Shown: in pieces, positions 1-8,440 of the stretch
How positions within the stretch are numbered: the first letter of the stretch is position 1
How the letters are laid out: each line of letters begins with the position of its first letter
Source of the DNA: CAZAXU01 sp964489245
GTDB taxonomy: Bacteria > Bacteroidota > Bacteroidia > Flavobacteriales > Flavobacteriaceae
Direction of reading: 5' to 3'
DNA: 41,210 nucleotides
NCBI GenBank assembly: GCA_964489245.1
Contig: CAZAXU010000020.1
Coordinates: forward strand, 1-41,210
Program-made: the position numbers and the translations under genes
Notes under the pieces: generated by a model
The model's input: only the letters and a program-made list of their open reading frames with translations
Database searches by the model: none
Told to the model about the DNA's origin: nothing

Positions 1-695
1 AAAAAATTTCTGTATTTTTTCCGGAATATGTTTCAAATGACACATTAAAAAAACAAATAACTATAAAACATCTGCTTAACATGACATCAGGACTTGAATG
101 GACAGAGGATTATACGGAATACAGCATTGAAAGATCTGATAATTGGATTGAAGCCATACTTGATTTGCCAATGACAAACTCTCCGGGAACCACTTTTAAT
201 TATTCAACAGCAAACACACATATTCTTTCTGCTATTCTCAAGGAAGCTGCCAATGAAAACACCTGCGAATTTTTATATTCCAATCTTATGACAGATTTAG
301 GAATAGTAGTGGAACATTGGGGAAAAGATCCACAAGGCTACTTCTCAGGTGGTTATAATTTCTATATAACCCCTCGAGAATTAGCACAATTTGGATTATT
401 ATATTTGAACAACGGTATTTCAGCTTCCCATCAGATTATCTCGAGTAGTTGGATAAACACATCGCTTTCTGCTCAAGTATTTGTTGGTGGCGAATATAGT
501 TATGGTTATTGTTGGTGGATAACAAATATTTTAGGAAGTAATGTTTATAAAGCATGGGGTTATGGCGGGCAATACATTTGCCTAATTCCGGATTTTGATA
601 TTGCAATCGTTTCAACTGCCAATACCAATGGCGTTTATAATCAGTTGGATATGGATAGTTTTATTGAGAACTATGTGATTCCTGCCGTTCAATAA
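1..695 (+). CDS. Serine hydrolase, beta-lactamase/PBP-like family (5' truncated)
   Basis: The reading frame is open from base 3, so the gene starts before the window and only about the last 230 residues are seen. The stretch KHLLNMTSGLEW is the usual hallmark that follows the catalytic SxxK motif in class C beta-lactamase-like hydrolases; SxxK itself lies upstream and is not visible. FNYSTANTHILSAIL matches the second (YxN-like) motif region, here Y-S-T, and AWGYGGQY matches the third motif, which is usually H-x-G. Members are periplasmic or secreted esterases, peptidases or penicillin-binding-like enzymes; the substrate cannot be told from this part. The internal ATG at 81 lies within the conserved domain and is not the real start. 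Confidence 0.85.
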   Translation, partial: KISVFFPEYVSNDTLKKQITIKHLLNMTSGLEWTEDYTEYSIERSDNWIEAILDLPMTNSPGTTFNYSTANTHILSAILKEAANENTCEFLYSNLMTDLGIVVEHWGKDPQGYFSGGYNFYITPRELAQFGLLYLNNGISASHQIISSSWINTSLSAQVFVGGEYSYGYCWWITNILGSNVYKAWGYGGQYICLIPDFDIAIVSTANTNGVYNQLDMDSFIENYVIPAVQ

Positions 696-822
696 AACCA
701 TAACAACAGTAGCAAACCTTGAATACAATCACGTTTATTCAATGCATATCGGAACAACGACCGCCATACATCCATGGCAATATAAAAAGAAAAAAACAAA
801 CTGATTTTCCTTATTTTTTCCT

Positions 823-830
823 TACTTTTG
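823..830 (+). promoter_or_regulatory. Candidate promoter -7 box for the transketolase genes
   Basis: TACTTTTG fits the Bacteroidota -7 consensus TAnnTTTG and lies 23 bases before the ATG at 854. No clear TTG -33 box is seen at the usual distance, so this is a candidate only. Confidence 0.45.
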
Positions 831-853
831 TCTCACAACAAAATCAACTTTCT

Positions 854-1702
854 ATGAATAAAATTGATGCTTATCCGAGTCAAATCAGAAGAGACATTGT
901 CAGAATGGTTCATGCCGTTCAGTCCGGACATCCCGGAGGTTCCGTCGGAACCGTGGAATTTTTTACTGTACTTTTTCATGAAATCTTGGAAATCAACCCA
1001 AAGAAATTCACGATTAAAAGCACCGGAGAAGATGTTTTCTTATTGTCTAACGGACATATCACTCCGGTTTACTATAGCACATTGGCAAGACGCGGATATT
1101 TTCAAGTGAACGAACTATCCTCTTTCAGAAAATTAGGCTCTCGCTTGCAAGGACATCCGTCTGTGCACGATGGCTTGCCCGGTGTCAGAATTGCCAGTGG
1201 TTCTTTGGGGCAAGGCTTGTCTGTTGCCATTGGCGTAGCACAAGGAAAAAAAATCAATAACGACAAACATTTGGTTTATACACTCCATGGAGACGGAGAA
1301 CTGCAAGAAGGACAAATTTGGGAAGCTGTGCTCTATGCCGGCGCAAAAGGCATAGATAATCTGATTGCTACAGTTGATTTTAACAATGCACAAATCGACG
1401 GAAAAGTGGATGATGTATTATCACTTGGAAATCTTAAAGCAAAATTTGAAGCTTTCAATTGGGAAGTCATCGAAATCAAAAAAGGAAATGATTTACAAGC
1501 TGTTATCAATGGACTGAAAGAAGCTAAAAACAAAACAGGCAAAGGAAAACCTGTGGCGGTTGTGTTACATACCAAAATGGGATATGGCATTGATTTTATG
1601 CATGATGACTATCGTTGGCACGGAAGTCCGTTGAATGACGAGCAACTGAAAAAAGCCTTGAATCAACTGGAAGAAACCATCGGAGATTATCAGGAAGATT
1701 AA
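854..1702 (+). CDS. Transketolase, N-terminal (thiamine diphosphate-binding) subunit
   Basis: This is the 282-residue N-terminal half of a split transketolase, which moves two-carbon ketol units between sugar phosphates in the pentose phosphate pathway. Near the N terminus is HAVQSGHPGGS, the typical transketolase motif. GDGELQEGQIWEA followed by DFNN makes the GDG...NN signature that binds thiamine diphosphate and Mg2+. The ATG at 854 is chosen because the protein then begins at the usual family start; the in-frame TTG at 719 would add 45 residues running through the promoter-like region. The C-terminal subunit follows after 45 bases, and the two should form one enzyme. Split transketolases are common in Bacteroidota. 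Confidence 0.95.
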   Translation: MNKIDAYPSQIRRDIVRMVHAVQSGHPGGSVGTVEFFTVLFHEILEINPKKFTIKSTGEDVFLLSNGHITPVYYSTLARRGYFQVNELSSFRKLGSRLQGHPSVHDGLPGVRIASGSLGQGLSVAIGVAQGKKINNDKHLVYTLHGDGELQEGQIWEAVLYAGAKGIDNLIATVDFNNAQIDGKVDDVLSLGNLKAKFEAFNWEVIEIKKGNDLQAVINGLKEAKNKTGKGKPVAVVLHTKMGYGIDFMHDDYRWHGSPLNDEQLKKALNQLEETIGDYQED

Positions 1703-1747
1703 AAATTGAACAAAAACAGAACTTTCACTCTTTTTACTTTACAAACC

Positions 1748-2698
1748 ATGAAATATACATATACAGAAAAAAAAGATACTCGCTCAGGATTTGGAGATGC
1801 GCTAACCGAATTAGGCAGAAAAAATAAAAATATTGTTGCCATAACCGCCGATGTCATCGGATCGGTGAAGATGAGCAACTTTGCCAAAGAAAACCCCGAT
1901 AGATTTTTTGATGTAGGCATTCAAGAAGCCAACATGATTGGCATGGCGGCGGGATTCACACTCGAAGGAAAAATTCCTTTTGCCTCCACCTTTGCAGAAT
2001 TTATCTCCGGTCGGGTATATGATCAAATTCGTCAATCTGTAGCATACTCCGAAAAAAACGTAAAAATATGTGCTTCACATTCAGGTTTGACTGTTGGAGA
2101 AGATGGCGCCACACACCAAGCTTTAGAAGATTTGGGAATGATGAGAATGTTGCCGAATATGATAGTCATCAATCCATGCGATTATAACCAGACCAAGGCA
2201 GCCACATTTGCCATTGCCGAATATGAAGGCCCTGTCTATCTTCGTTTCGGACGCCCGAAAGTGCCAAATTTTATGCCTGAAAATCAAGCATTTGAAATTG
2301 GCAAAGCTCTTGTGCTCAACGAAGGAAGTGATTTGAGTATTTTTGCTACCGGACATTTGGTTTGGGAAGCCGTTCAAGCAATGGAGAAGTTGGAGGCAGA
2401 GGGCATTAGTGTTGATCTAATCAATATTCACACCATCAAACCTTTGGACAAAAAAGCCATTCTGGGTTCAGCAAAAAAAACAAGAGCAGTCGTCACTTGT
2501 GAAGAACACAATCGTATAGGTGGACTTGGAGAAAGTATTGCCGGATTATTGGCAAATGAATTGCCTACACCACAAGAATTTGTTGCCGTGAATGATGTGT
2601 TTGGAGAATCGGGAACCGGAGACGAACTAATGCAAAAACACGGATTGAATGCCAACGGCATCTATCAGGCTGCAAAAAAAGTACTTAAAAGAAAATAG
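1748..2698 (+). CDS. Transketolase, C-terminal subunit
   Basis: This 316-residue partner of the preceding gene carries the pyrimidine-binding domain and the C-terminal domain of transketolase. DVGIQEANMIGMAAGF contains the conserved glutamate that activates the thiamine ring in this family, and ASHSGLTVGEDGATHQ is also typical. The reading frame extends upstream of the ATG at 1748, but that ATG gives the normal N terminus (MKYTYTEKKDTRSGFGDAL). The stop is two bases before the next gene at 2701, so the two transketolase halves and the DUF721 gene probably share a transcript. The same architecture occurs in DXP synthase, but the split N- and C-halves and the motifs point to transketolase. Confidence 0.94.
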   Translation: MKYTYTEKKDTRSGFGDALTELGRKNKNIVAITADVIGSVKMSNFAKENPDRFFDVGIQEANMIGMAAGFTLEGKIPFASTFAEFISGRVYDQIRQSVAYSEKNVKICASHSGLTVGEDGATHQALEDLGMMRMLPNMIVINPCDYNQTKAATFAIAEYEGPVYLRFGRPKVPNFMPENQAFEIGKALVLNEGSDLSIFATGHLVWEAVQAMEKLEAEGISVDLINIHTIKPLDKKAILGSAKKTRAVVTCEEHNRIGGLGESIAGLLANELPTPQEFVAVNDVFGESGTGDELMQKHGLNANGIYQAAKKVLKRK

Positions 2699-2700
2699 AC

Positions 2701-2997
2701 ATGGCAGATATCAGTAAGAACACTGTACATATCAGAGAAATCATTAAAAATATCAGGGCAGACCAAAAATTGAAAAAAGGTTTGGAAAAAGCACAAATCA
2801 AAAAACTTTGGGCAGACTTGATGGGCAATTCCATTGCGCCATATACGAGTGATATCAATTACAAAAACGGCACGCTGACCATACGACTAACATCTTCTCC
2901 GCTTCGAGAAGAACTGAGTCGTGGGAAAGATAAAATTATCAAACTGATGAACGAGAGTTTTGGAAGAGATGTCGTCAAAAAAATAATTTTTAAATAA
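2701..2997 (+). CDS. DUF721 family protein (DciA-related)
   Basis: This 98-residue protein has the DUF721 pattern: an N-terminal helical region (IREIIKNIRADQKLKKGL), the central IKKLWADLMGNSIAPYT, and a short strand-rich end (GTLTIRLTSSPLREELS) closing with VKKIIF. The family includes DciA, which loads or operates the replicative helicase in bacteria lacking DnaC. In Bacteroidota these short versions are uncharacterised, so a role in DNA replication is inference from the family. It begins two bases after the transketolase stop and is probably co-transcribed with it. Confidence 0.85.
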   Translation: MADISKNTVHIREIIKNIRADQKLKKGLEKAQIKKLWADLMGNSIAPYTSDINYKNGTLTIRLTSSPLREELSRGKDKIIKLMNESFGRDVVKKIIFK

Positions 2998-3029
2998 TTT
3001 TTTATTTTTACAACATAAAACAGCACATT

Positions 3030-3551
3030 TTGAGCATACTGAATATCAAAGAAAATATCATTCGAAACAAAACCAAGCAACTGAAAAAGCAACTTTCGGA
3101 TGGCTATCTGGATGCCAAACAACCTATCAGGAGAATTGCTATTCTTAACAATCCTGTTTCAAAATTGACCTATGATCGGCTGAAATATATTGAAAAAATC
3201 ACGGGACTCGACACAAGAAATTTTGATATTCTCACTGTCAAAGGACGAAACGACAATTATAATGAGCTTCGCGGAGTGATTGCAACCAAGAGTGATTTTT
3301 CAGTGTTCGGAAAAATCACCAGTACGGAAATTCTTGAATTCTTGGATAGAAATTATGATCTTTTGGTGGATTTTACCGGCATTCAAAACGAAATAGAACT
3401 CTATTTTTCGCTTGCCATAAAATCAAAATTCAGAGTAGGCTATTTTTTAGATGATAATATCTATGACTTGATGCTGGATGTCAAACACGGAGACATCAAA
3501 GCCTACACCGATGAACTGATAAGATATTTGAGAATTTTGGAATACTTATAG
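3030..3551 (+). CDS. DUF6913-type conserved protein, TTG start
   Basis: This 173-residue soluble protein has no signal peptide or membrane segment. It resembles the family called DUF6913, found in Flavobacteriales; the recognisable part is the C-terminal half, where LLVDFTGIQNEIELYFSLA is followed by KFRVGYFLDD. Function is unknown. No in-frame ATG occurs before the tail of the protein, so TTG at 3030 is the only plausible start near the N terminus. It lies 32 bases after the DUF721 stop and may be the last gene of that unit. The family name is from memory and is less certain than the gene call. Confidence 0.8.
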   Translation: MSILNIKENIIRNKTKQLKKQLSDGYLDAKQPIRRIAILNNPVSKLTYDRLKYIEKITGLDTRNFDILTVKGRNDNYNELRGVIATKSDFSVFGKITSTEILEFLDRNYDLLVDFTGIQNEIELYFSLAIKSKFRVGYFLDDNIYDLMLDVKHGDIKAYTDELIRYLRILEYL

Positions 3552-3633
3552 TCGTTTTAACTTTTCATTATTATTTGACTCCGGTTTTTTATTGTAATTT
3601 TGAATTAAATTTCTATTTGTGGTAGAATAATCT

Positions 3634-3641
3634 TACCTTTG
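3634..3641 (+). promoter_or_regulatory. Candidate promoter -7 box for bamD
   Basis: TACCTTTG fits TAnnTTTG and lies 47 bases before the bamD ATG in a 137-base gap. A TTTG is present at 3616-3619, but the 14-base spacing is shorter than the 17-23 usual for this class. Confidence 0.5.
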
Positions 3642-3688
3642 CAAATCGATATATTTCGTATTAAACCAACACGATATAAAATAGACAG

Positions 3689-4483
3689 ATGAAAAATATA
3701 TTGCTGATAATCTTTAGTCTCGCCCTACTCACTTCTTGTGGCGAATTCCAAAAAGTAATAAACGGAACAGATGCTAAAGCAAAATATGACTTGGCTTGGA
3801 AATATTATAAGAAAGAAAAATATAAAAGAGCAGATCAACTTTTCACACAAGTGGATAAAGTTTATAGAAACAAACCCGTCTATCAAAGACTTCTGTTTGC
3901 GCACGCAATGAGTCTGTATCACATGAAATACTACACCAGCGCAGGTGCAAAATTGAGAAAATTCACCCAATTGTATCCCGAGAGTTCAAAGGCAGAAGAT
4001 GCCGCCTATTATATCGTGAAATCTTATGATATACTTTCTCCAAAATATTCTGTAGATCAGGCATATACAAAGAGAGCTATCGAGGAGATTCAGGCTTTCA
4101 TTAAAAAATATCCCTATTCCAAATACAGCAAAGAAATCAACCAAATGGACGCCAAACTCACTGCACGTTTGGAAAAAAAAGACTTGGAAATTTCTAAACA
4201 ATATTTTGATTTGACCATGTATAAAGCTGCGATTACAGCGTTTAATAATTTTCTAATTGATCATCCCGGATCAAAATTTACTGAGGAAGCTTTGTATTAT
4301 AAATTCAAGGCTATGGCAGAATTGGCATTGAACAGTGTCACTTCAAAAAAAGAAAACCGATTGAGACAAGCAGAAAATCAACTGAGCAACTTTAAGAAAA
4401 AATATCCTGATTCTATCTATTTAAAAGAATTAAATAAAATCAATAAAAAAATACAATCTGAAAAAAAACAATTCAATTCATAA
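3689..4483 (+). CDS. bamD: Outer membrane protein assembly factor BamD (lipoprotein)
   Basis: This 264-residue protein has a lipoprotein signal peptide ending in the lipobox LLTSC with Cys17 as the acylation site. The body consists of tetratricopeptide-type helical repeats, for example YDLAWKYYKKEKYKRADQLF and a later block around YFDLTMYKAAITAFNNFL. Length and repeats match BamD, the lipoprotein partner of BamA that folds beta-barrel proteins into the outer membrane. It starts a rightward block with rpoZ (10 bases on), coaBC and porD, a gene order I recognise from Flavobacteriales. A candidate -7 box lies upstream at 3634-3641. Confidence 0.93.
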   Translation: MKNILLIIFSLALLTSCGEFQKVINGTDAKAKYDLAWKYYKKEKYKRADQLFTQVDKVYRNKPVYQRLLFAHAMSLYHMKYYTSAGAKLRKFTQLYPESSKAEDAAYYIVKSYDILSPKYSVDQAYTKRAIEEIQAFIKKYPYSKYSKEINQMDAKLTARLEKKDLEISKQYFDLTMYKAAITAFNNFLIDHPGSKFTEEALYYKFKAMAELALNSVTSKKENRLRQAENQLSNFKKKYPDSIYLKELNKINKKIQSEKKQFNS

Positions 4484-4493
4484 ATCATTAATT

Positions 4494-4835
4494 ATGACCG
4501 ATTTTAAAAATAGTAAAGCGCCGTTGAGCACTGTCACATACGACAGAAAGCAAGTTAAAGCTCCAACTCATAATATCTATAAGGCTATCAGAATTATTGG
4601 GAACAGAGTGGAACAACTCAATGCCGAAATGAAAGATGAACTATTGAAAAAACTTAAAGAATTTGAGACCTATCAAGATTCTTTGGAAGAAATTTTTGAG
4701 AACAAAGAACAAATTGATATCTCAAGATTTTATGAAAGACTACCAAAATCCGTTGCCATTGCCATGCAAGAATGGCTAGATGGAAAACTTGACTGGATAG
4801 ACGCATCAGACGATGAGTTTGGTGATTTGAAATAA
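4494..4835 (+). CDS. rpoZ: RNA polymerase omega subunit, Bacteroidota type
   Basis: This 113-residue protein matches the divergent omega subunit of Bacteroidota by the NIYKAIRIIGNRVEQLN region, which corresponds to the conserved omega motif that wraps the C-terminal tail of beta'. The rest is acidic and helical, ending in WIDASDDEFGDLK. Omega helps assemble and stabilise RNA polymerase. Its place between bamD and coaBC supports the call; omega also lies close to coaBC in other bacterial lineages. Only 10 bases separate it from bamD and 11 from coaBC, so it is probably in one operon with them. Confidence 0.88.
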   Translation: MTDFKNSKAPLSTVTYDRKQVKAPTHNIYKAIRIIGNRVEQLNAEMKDELLKKLKEFETYQDSLEEIFENKEQIDISRFYERLPKSVAIAMQEWLDGKLDWIDASDDEFGDLK

Positions 4836-4846
4836 AAAAAAATAAA

Positions 4847-6049
4847 ATGTCTCTCAAGGGGAAAAAAATATTAATCGGAATCACCGGTGGCATTGCTGCC
4901 TATAAAATTCCGAATTTAGTCCGCTTATTCGTTAAGGAAGGAGCACAAGTCAAAGTCATGATGACTCCGGCAGCAAAAACATTTGTCACACCCCTGACAT
5001 TAAGCACGCTTTCCAATAATCCGGTGCTGTCTGATTTTGTGGCAAATGATCAAGGAGAATGGAACAGTCATGTTGCATTGGCACAATGGGCGGATTTAAT
5101 GCTTTTTGCCCCCACAACGGCTGCCACACTCTCAAAAATGGCACATGGACTTTCAGACAATTTTCTGACTGCCGTATACCTGTCTGCAAAATCACCTGTA
5201 TTTATTGCTCCTGCAATGGATTTAGATATGTATACCCATCCGACAACCAAAGAAAATATTGAAAAACTACAATCTTTCGGACATCATATCATTCCGGCAA
5301 CAGAAGGCGAACTTGCCAGTGGACTAACCGGATTCGGACGAATGGAAGAGCCTGAAAATATTTTTAGAATTATTTCAAAATTTTTCAGCAAAGACTTGTC
5401 TCTCAAAGAAAAAACCGTGCTCATCACTGCAGGTCCAACCTATGAATCTATTGACCCTGTTAGATTCATTGGCAATCATTCCAGCGGAAAAATGGGCATT
5501 GCTTTGGCTGAAATCGCTGCCGATTTAGGAGCAAATGTGAAACTCATTCTCGGTCCGACTCATCTCAATGCAAATCATCAAAATATTGAAACCGTCAGAG
5601 TGACAAATGCGCAAGAAATGTTTGAGGCAACACATTTGTCTTTCAAAAATACGGATATCGCCATTCTTGCGGCTGCCGTTGCAGATTTTACCCCTGAAAA
5701 ACCCCACCGTCATAAAATAAAAAAAGATAATTCTTCGTTATCTTTAGCATTGAAACCCACCAAGGATATTTTGGCATCTTTGGGAAAAATCAAAAAGAAA
5801 AAACAGTTTCTCGTAGGCTTTGCCATGGAAACCGAAAATGAGATTGAAAATTCAAAAAAGAAACTGAAGAAAAAAAATTTGGATTTTATTGTATTGAATT
5901 CCTTGAACGAAAAAAATGCAGGTTTTAAGCACGACACCAATAAAATCACTATTATTGATGCTGACGGGAAACAAAAACAATTTGAATTGAAAACCAAAAA
6001 GCAAGTTGCCAAAGATATTTTTGACGAAATAATAACAAGATATGTATAA
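4847..6049 (+). CDS. coaBC: Bifunctional phosphopantothenoylcysteine decarboxylase / phosphopantothenate-cysteine ligase
   Basis: This 400-residue enzyme makes 4'-phosphopantetheine, two steps of coenzyme A synthesis. The N-terminal flavin domain (about residues 1-180) begins KKILIGITGGIAAYK and contains the flavin-site motif APAMDLDMYTHP; the Asp after PAM replaces the Asn of the classical motif, a substitution I associate with Bacteroidota. The ligase domain begins near residue 187 with VLITAGPTYESIDPVRFIGN and HSSGKMG, followed by ILAAAVADFTP. Length is normal for the fusion. Its last eight bases overlap the start of the next gene (ATGTATAA, 6042-6049), suggesting translational coupling. 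Confidence 0.96.
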   Translation: MSLKGKKILIGITGGIAAYKIPNLVRLFVKEGAQVKVMMTPAAKTFVTPLTLSTLSNNPVLSDFVANDQGEWNSHVALAQWADLMLFAPTTAATLSKMAHGLSDNFLTAVYLSAKSPVFIAPAMDLDMYTHPTTKENIEKLQSFGHHIIPATEGELASGLTGFGRMEEPENIFRIISKFFSKDLSLKEKTVLITAGPTYESIDPVRFIGNHSSGKMGIALAEIAADLGANVKLILGPTHLNANHQNIETVRVTNAQEMFEATHLSFKNTDIAILAAAVADFTPEKPHRHKIKKDNSSLSLALKPTKDILASLGKIKKKKQFLVGFAMETENEIENSKKKLKKKNLDFIVLNSLNEKNAGFKHDTNKITIIDADGKQKQFELKTKKQVAKDIFDEIITRYV

Positions 6050-6935
6050 AATATTTCTTTTTTTTAGTCTGTTTTTCTTCTTGAATCTCAATGCTCAAGA
6101 ATTCAAATGCAAAGCTCAAGTTAATGCAGAAAGCATCAACAATTCAAACAAACAAATTTTCAAGTCACTGGAACGAGCCATCGAAGAATTTGTTAATAAA
6201 AACAAATGGACAGAAAAAAAATTTCAGAATCATGAAAAAATAAAATGTGATATTGTGATTAATGTCAAAAGCTATAATGCGGGAAAATTCACGGCAGAAC
6301 TCTATTTCAGATCCTATCGTCCTACATATAATGCCACCTATCAAACACTTTTGACAAATCTAATCGATAAAAATTTCAAATTTAAATATCAAGAATTTCA
6401 AAGACTGGATTTCAATATAGAAATGTTTGAAAATAATTTGGTTAGCTCTTTGGCTTTCTACATTTATATTGCTCTGGGACATGATTTTGATAGTTTTAAG
6501 CTTAATGCCGGAAAGGATTTTTATGAAAAAGCCGAAATTATTCAGTCAAATGCCGAACAGAGCAATATTGCAGGATGGGAAAAAGGCAGTAGAAAAAATT
6601 CTAAAGGGAACATGATTGACTTGTTGCTGAATGAAAGAAACCAATACTATCATAGAGCTGTTTATACTTATAATCGATGGGGACTAGACATGATGACAAA
6701 GAATCCGCAAACCGGAAAAAATAATTTTATCACGGCAATCAATTTCATCGATAAACTCAAAAAAGAGAATCCCGAATCAGACTATCTGATTAAAATATTT
6801 TTTGATGCCAAAGCAGACGAAATCGTGCAAATCTTTTCAGAAGGTCCCACGGTGAACACCGGCTTCGTGCTCTCAAAACTAAGAGATTTGGCACCAAACT
6901 ATAATTTCAAATGGGATAAAATTCAAGATCAATAG
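6042..6935 (+). CDS. porD: DUF4835 family exported protein (PorD, type IX secretion)
   Basis: This 297-residue protein has a signal peptide (MYKIFLFFSLFFFLNLNAQ) with a typical cleavage site after NAQ. The mature part begins EFKCKAQVNAESI and contains FTAELYFRSYRP and ALGHDFDSFKLNAG, features of the DUF4835 family. That family has been named PorD and is associated with the T9SS of Bacteroidota; the exact role in the machine is not established as far as I know. Position directly after coaBC, with an 8-base overlap, is the usual flavobacterial order. recN often follows it; here a convergent gene follows with only five bases between stops. Confidence 0.85.
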   Translation: MYKIFLFFSLFFFLNLNAQEFKCKAQVNAESINNSNKQIFKSLERAIEEFVNKNKWTEKKFQNHEKIKCDIVINVKSYNAGKFTAELYFRSYRPTYNATYQTLLTNLIDKNFKFKYQEFQRLDFNIEMFENNLVSSLAFYIYIALGHDFDSFKLNAGKDFYEKAEIIQSNAEQSNIAGWEKGSRKNSKGNMIDLLLNERNQYYHRAVYTYNRWGLDMMTKNPQTGKNNFITAINFIDKLKKENPESDYLIKIFFDAKADEIVQIFSEGPTVNTGFVLSKLRDLAPNYNFKWDKIQDQ

Positions 6936-6940
6936 GGTTT

Positions 6941-8017
6941 TTATAAACTTAATAAAAAAGACATGGTATCCACCCCGTCGGCATAATCCCAAAGTTGCGG
7001 AATTTGCGTTTGCCCGAAAGGAATAGCATTTGAGATATCCGCCTTGCTGACAACGACTTGTATTTTTTCAACATCATTTTTCAATATCTTTTTCACATCG
7101 TTCAGGTGTTCATACTTTTCAAAAAATATGGTGCCGATTGGCGAAGCATAATGCACATCTTCTTTCAACAAAACCAAACCGTTATCTATCAAAGATTCTC
7201 TTTCTTCCTTGTCAGTTGACATCAAATAGACCGCCTTATTATAGTCATAATTATTGGCATATTTTTTATAATTAATCAAATTTTCATATTTCATCAATGC
7301 ACTGAAAATGCGGTCAAAATCATAGTCTTTCGGAACAAAAAGTTTAGATACGTTTCTACACCCTAAGCCAAAATAAATCATCATATCATCTGCCAAAGCA
7401 TCTAAATCTTCTTGGGTTTCATCACCGGTTAGCACTGCCACGGAATTTCTGTTTTTTCTGATAATATGCAGATATTTTCCGAAATAATAGTCAAAATATC
7501 GCGAGGTGTTGTCGCTTCCGGTGGCAATGATGGCATCAACATCAGACAGCACACCATCTGCAAATTCAATTTTAGATTTGAATTCAGGACTTAGATATTC
7601 CAAATATTTTGCCAATAGAGGCAATAAATACTTATCATTTGAAGATAACTTTGCCTTGACACGATGACCGGACATCAGCACAGAAATAAAATCGTGAAAA
7701 CCCACTAAAGGGATGTTTCCTGCCATAACCACACCTACTGTTTTTATTGATGATATCTCAGGAAAATGATATTGAGAAAACCATTTTTCAATTTTTTCTT
7801 CCTTGAGTGCATCCGCCCAAGTTTGTATGGCAAAAAGCATGTTTTTTTTGGTGAACCAAGGATTTTGCTCTTGACTTCTGTCAATGATTTTCTTCAATGC
7901 TTCAAAAAAAATATCATTATGCGGAATATGATTTTTCTTTTTGATTTTGTTCAGCCTGAACTGCGACAAAAAATCACCCAAAATTTTCAAAGATTTTTTT
8001 CTATCTTTTATTGTCAT
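6941..8017 (-). CDS. LuxC-like acyl-CoA reductase
   Basis: This 358-residue protein resembles the LuxC family, NADPH-dependent reductases that turn acyl-CoA or acyl-enzyme into aldehyde. Recognisable parts are VGVVMAGNIPLVGFHDF (about residues 94-110), DAIIATGSDNTSRYF (161-175) and YFGLGCRNVSKLFVP (215-229), in which Cys220 is the likely catalytic thiol by analogy with LuxC. The ATG at 8017 is preferred; the frame can be extended to a TTG at 8047, but that crosses the ferredoxin promoter. There is no luciferase or LuxE/LuxD here, so light production is not implied. The physiological substrate is unknown. It is divergent from a ferredoxin gene, a pairing I recall from other flavobacteria. Confidence 0.85.
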   Translation of the reverse strand: MTIKDRKKSLKILGDFLSQFRLNKIKKKNHIPHNDIFFEALKKIIDRSQEQNPWFTKKNMLFAIQTWADALKEEKIEKWFSQYHFPEISSIKTVGVVMAGNIPLVGFHDFISVLMSGHRVKAKLSSNDKYLLPLLAKYLEYLSPEFKSKIEFADGVLSDVDAIIATGSDNTSRYFDYYFGKYLHIIRKNRNSVAVLTGDETQEDLDALADDMMIYFGLGCRNVSKLFVPKDYDFDRIFSALMKYENLINYKKYANNYDYNKAVYLMSTDKEERESLIDNGLVLLKEDVHYASPIGTIFFEKYEHLNDVKKILKNDVEKIQVVVSKADISNAIPFGQTQIPQLWDYADGVDTMSFLLSL

Positions 8018-8040
8018 TATTAAAAATGGTATTATATTTG
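8011..8040 (+). promoter_or_regulatory. Promoter for the ferredoxin gene
   Basis: TTG at 8011-8013, a 19-base spacer and TATATTTG at 8033-8040 match the Bacteroidota promoter pattern TTG-N17-23-TAnnTTTG. The ATG at 8081 lies 40 bases beyond the box. The -33 element overlaps the first codons of the divergent acyl-CoA reductase. Confidence 0.7.
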
Positions 8041-8080
8041 TCTGCAAAACTAATATATTAATATATAAAATTTAAAAACT

Positions 8081-8398
8081 ATGGCATTATTTATTAACGA
8101 AGACTGTATCAATTGTGGCGCATGTTTGGCAGAATGCCCCAACACCGCAATTTATGAACCGGGAGAAGACTGGAACATGGCTGACGGCACTTGTCTGAAA
8201 GATGATGAAGCTCAAGATACTATATCTGACGAATTCTATTTTATCGTTGCAGACAAATGTACGGAATGTGTGGGTTTCTTTGATGAAGCTCAATGCGTTT
8301 CTGTTTGTCCGGTTGACGCTATTGAGAAAAGTGAAGACCACGATGAATCTCCTGAGGAACTAAACGATAAATACAAAAAACTACACTGCGTAGACTAA
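8081..8398 (+). CDS. 2[4Fe-4S] ferredoxin
   Basis: This 105-residue protein carries two cluster motifs. The first is CINCGACLAECP (Cys9, 12, 15, 19). The second is CTEC, eight residues, then CVSVCP, the longer insertion typical of ferredoxins resembling the Allochromatium vinosum type. The sequence is acidic throughout and ends in an acidic tail (EKSEDHDESPEELNDKYKK). Such ferredoxins carry low-potential electrons in the cytoplasm; the partner is unknown. It is divergent from the acyl-CoA reductase, with a good promoter match upstream, and is followed by a two-way terminator hairpin, so it is probably transcribed alone. In relatives I recall serine biosynthesis genes following; they are absent here. 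Confidence 0.94.
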   Translation: MALFINEDCINCGACLAECPNTAIYEPGEDWNMADGTCLKDDEAQDTISDEFYFIVADKCTECVGFFDEAQCVSVCPVDAIEKSEDHDESPEELNDKYKKLHCVD

Positions 8399-8418
8399 TT
8401 TGTATGCAGTTCAAAAAA

Positions 8419-8440
8419 AGGCTAAACTTGTGTTTAGCCT
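8419..8440. terminator. Bidirectional terminator between ferredoxin and uvrB
   Basis: A perfect 9-bp inverted repeat (AGGCTAAAC / GTTTAGCCT) with a 4-base loop is flanked by an A-run on the left and a T-run on the right, so it can end transcripts from both directions. The uvrB stop codon (8434-8436) lies inside its right arm. Confidence 0.9.

Noticed and set aside
854..2698. Frameshift splitting a single transketolase gene
   Set aside because: The two halves have separate proper starts, are 45 bases apart, and match the split form common in Bacteroidota.
6941..8017. Bioluminescence (lux) system
   Set aside because: Only a LuxC-like reductase is present; no luciferase, LuxD or LuxE is in the window.
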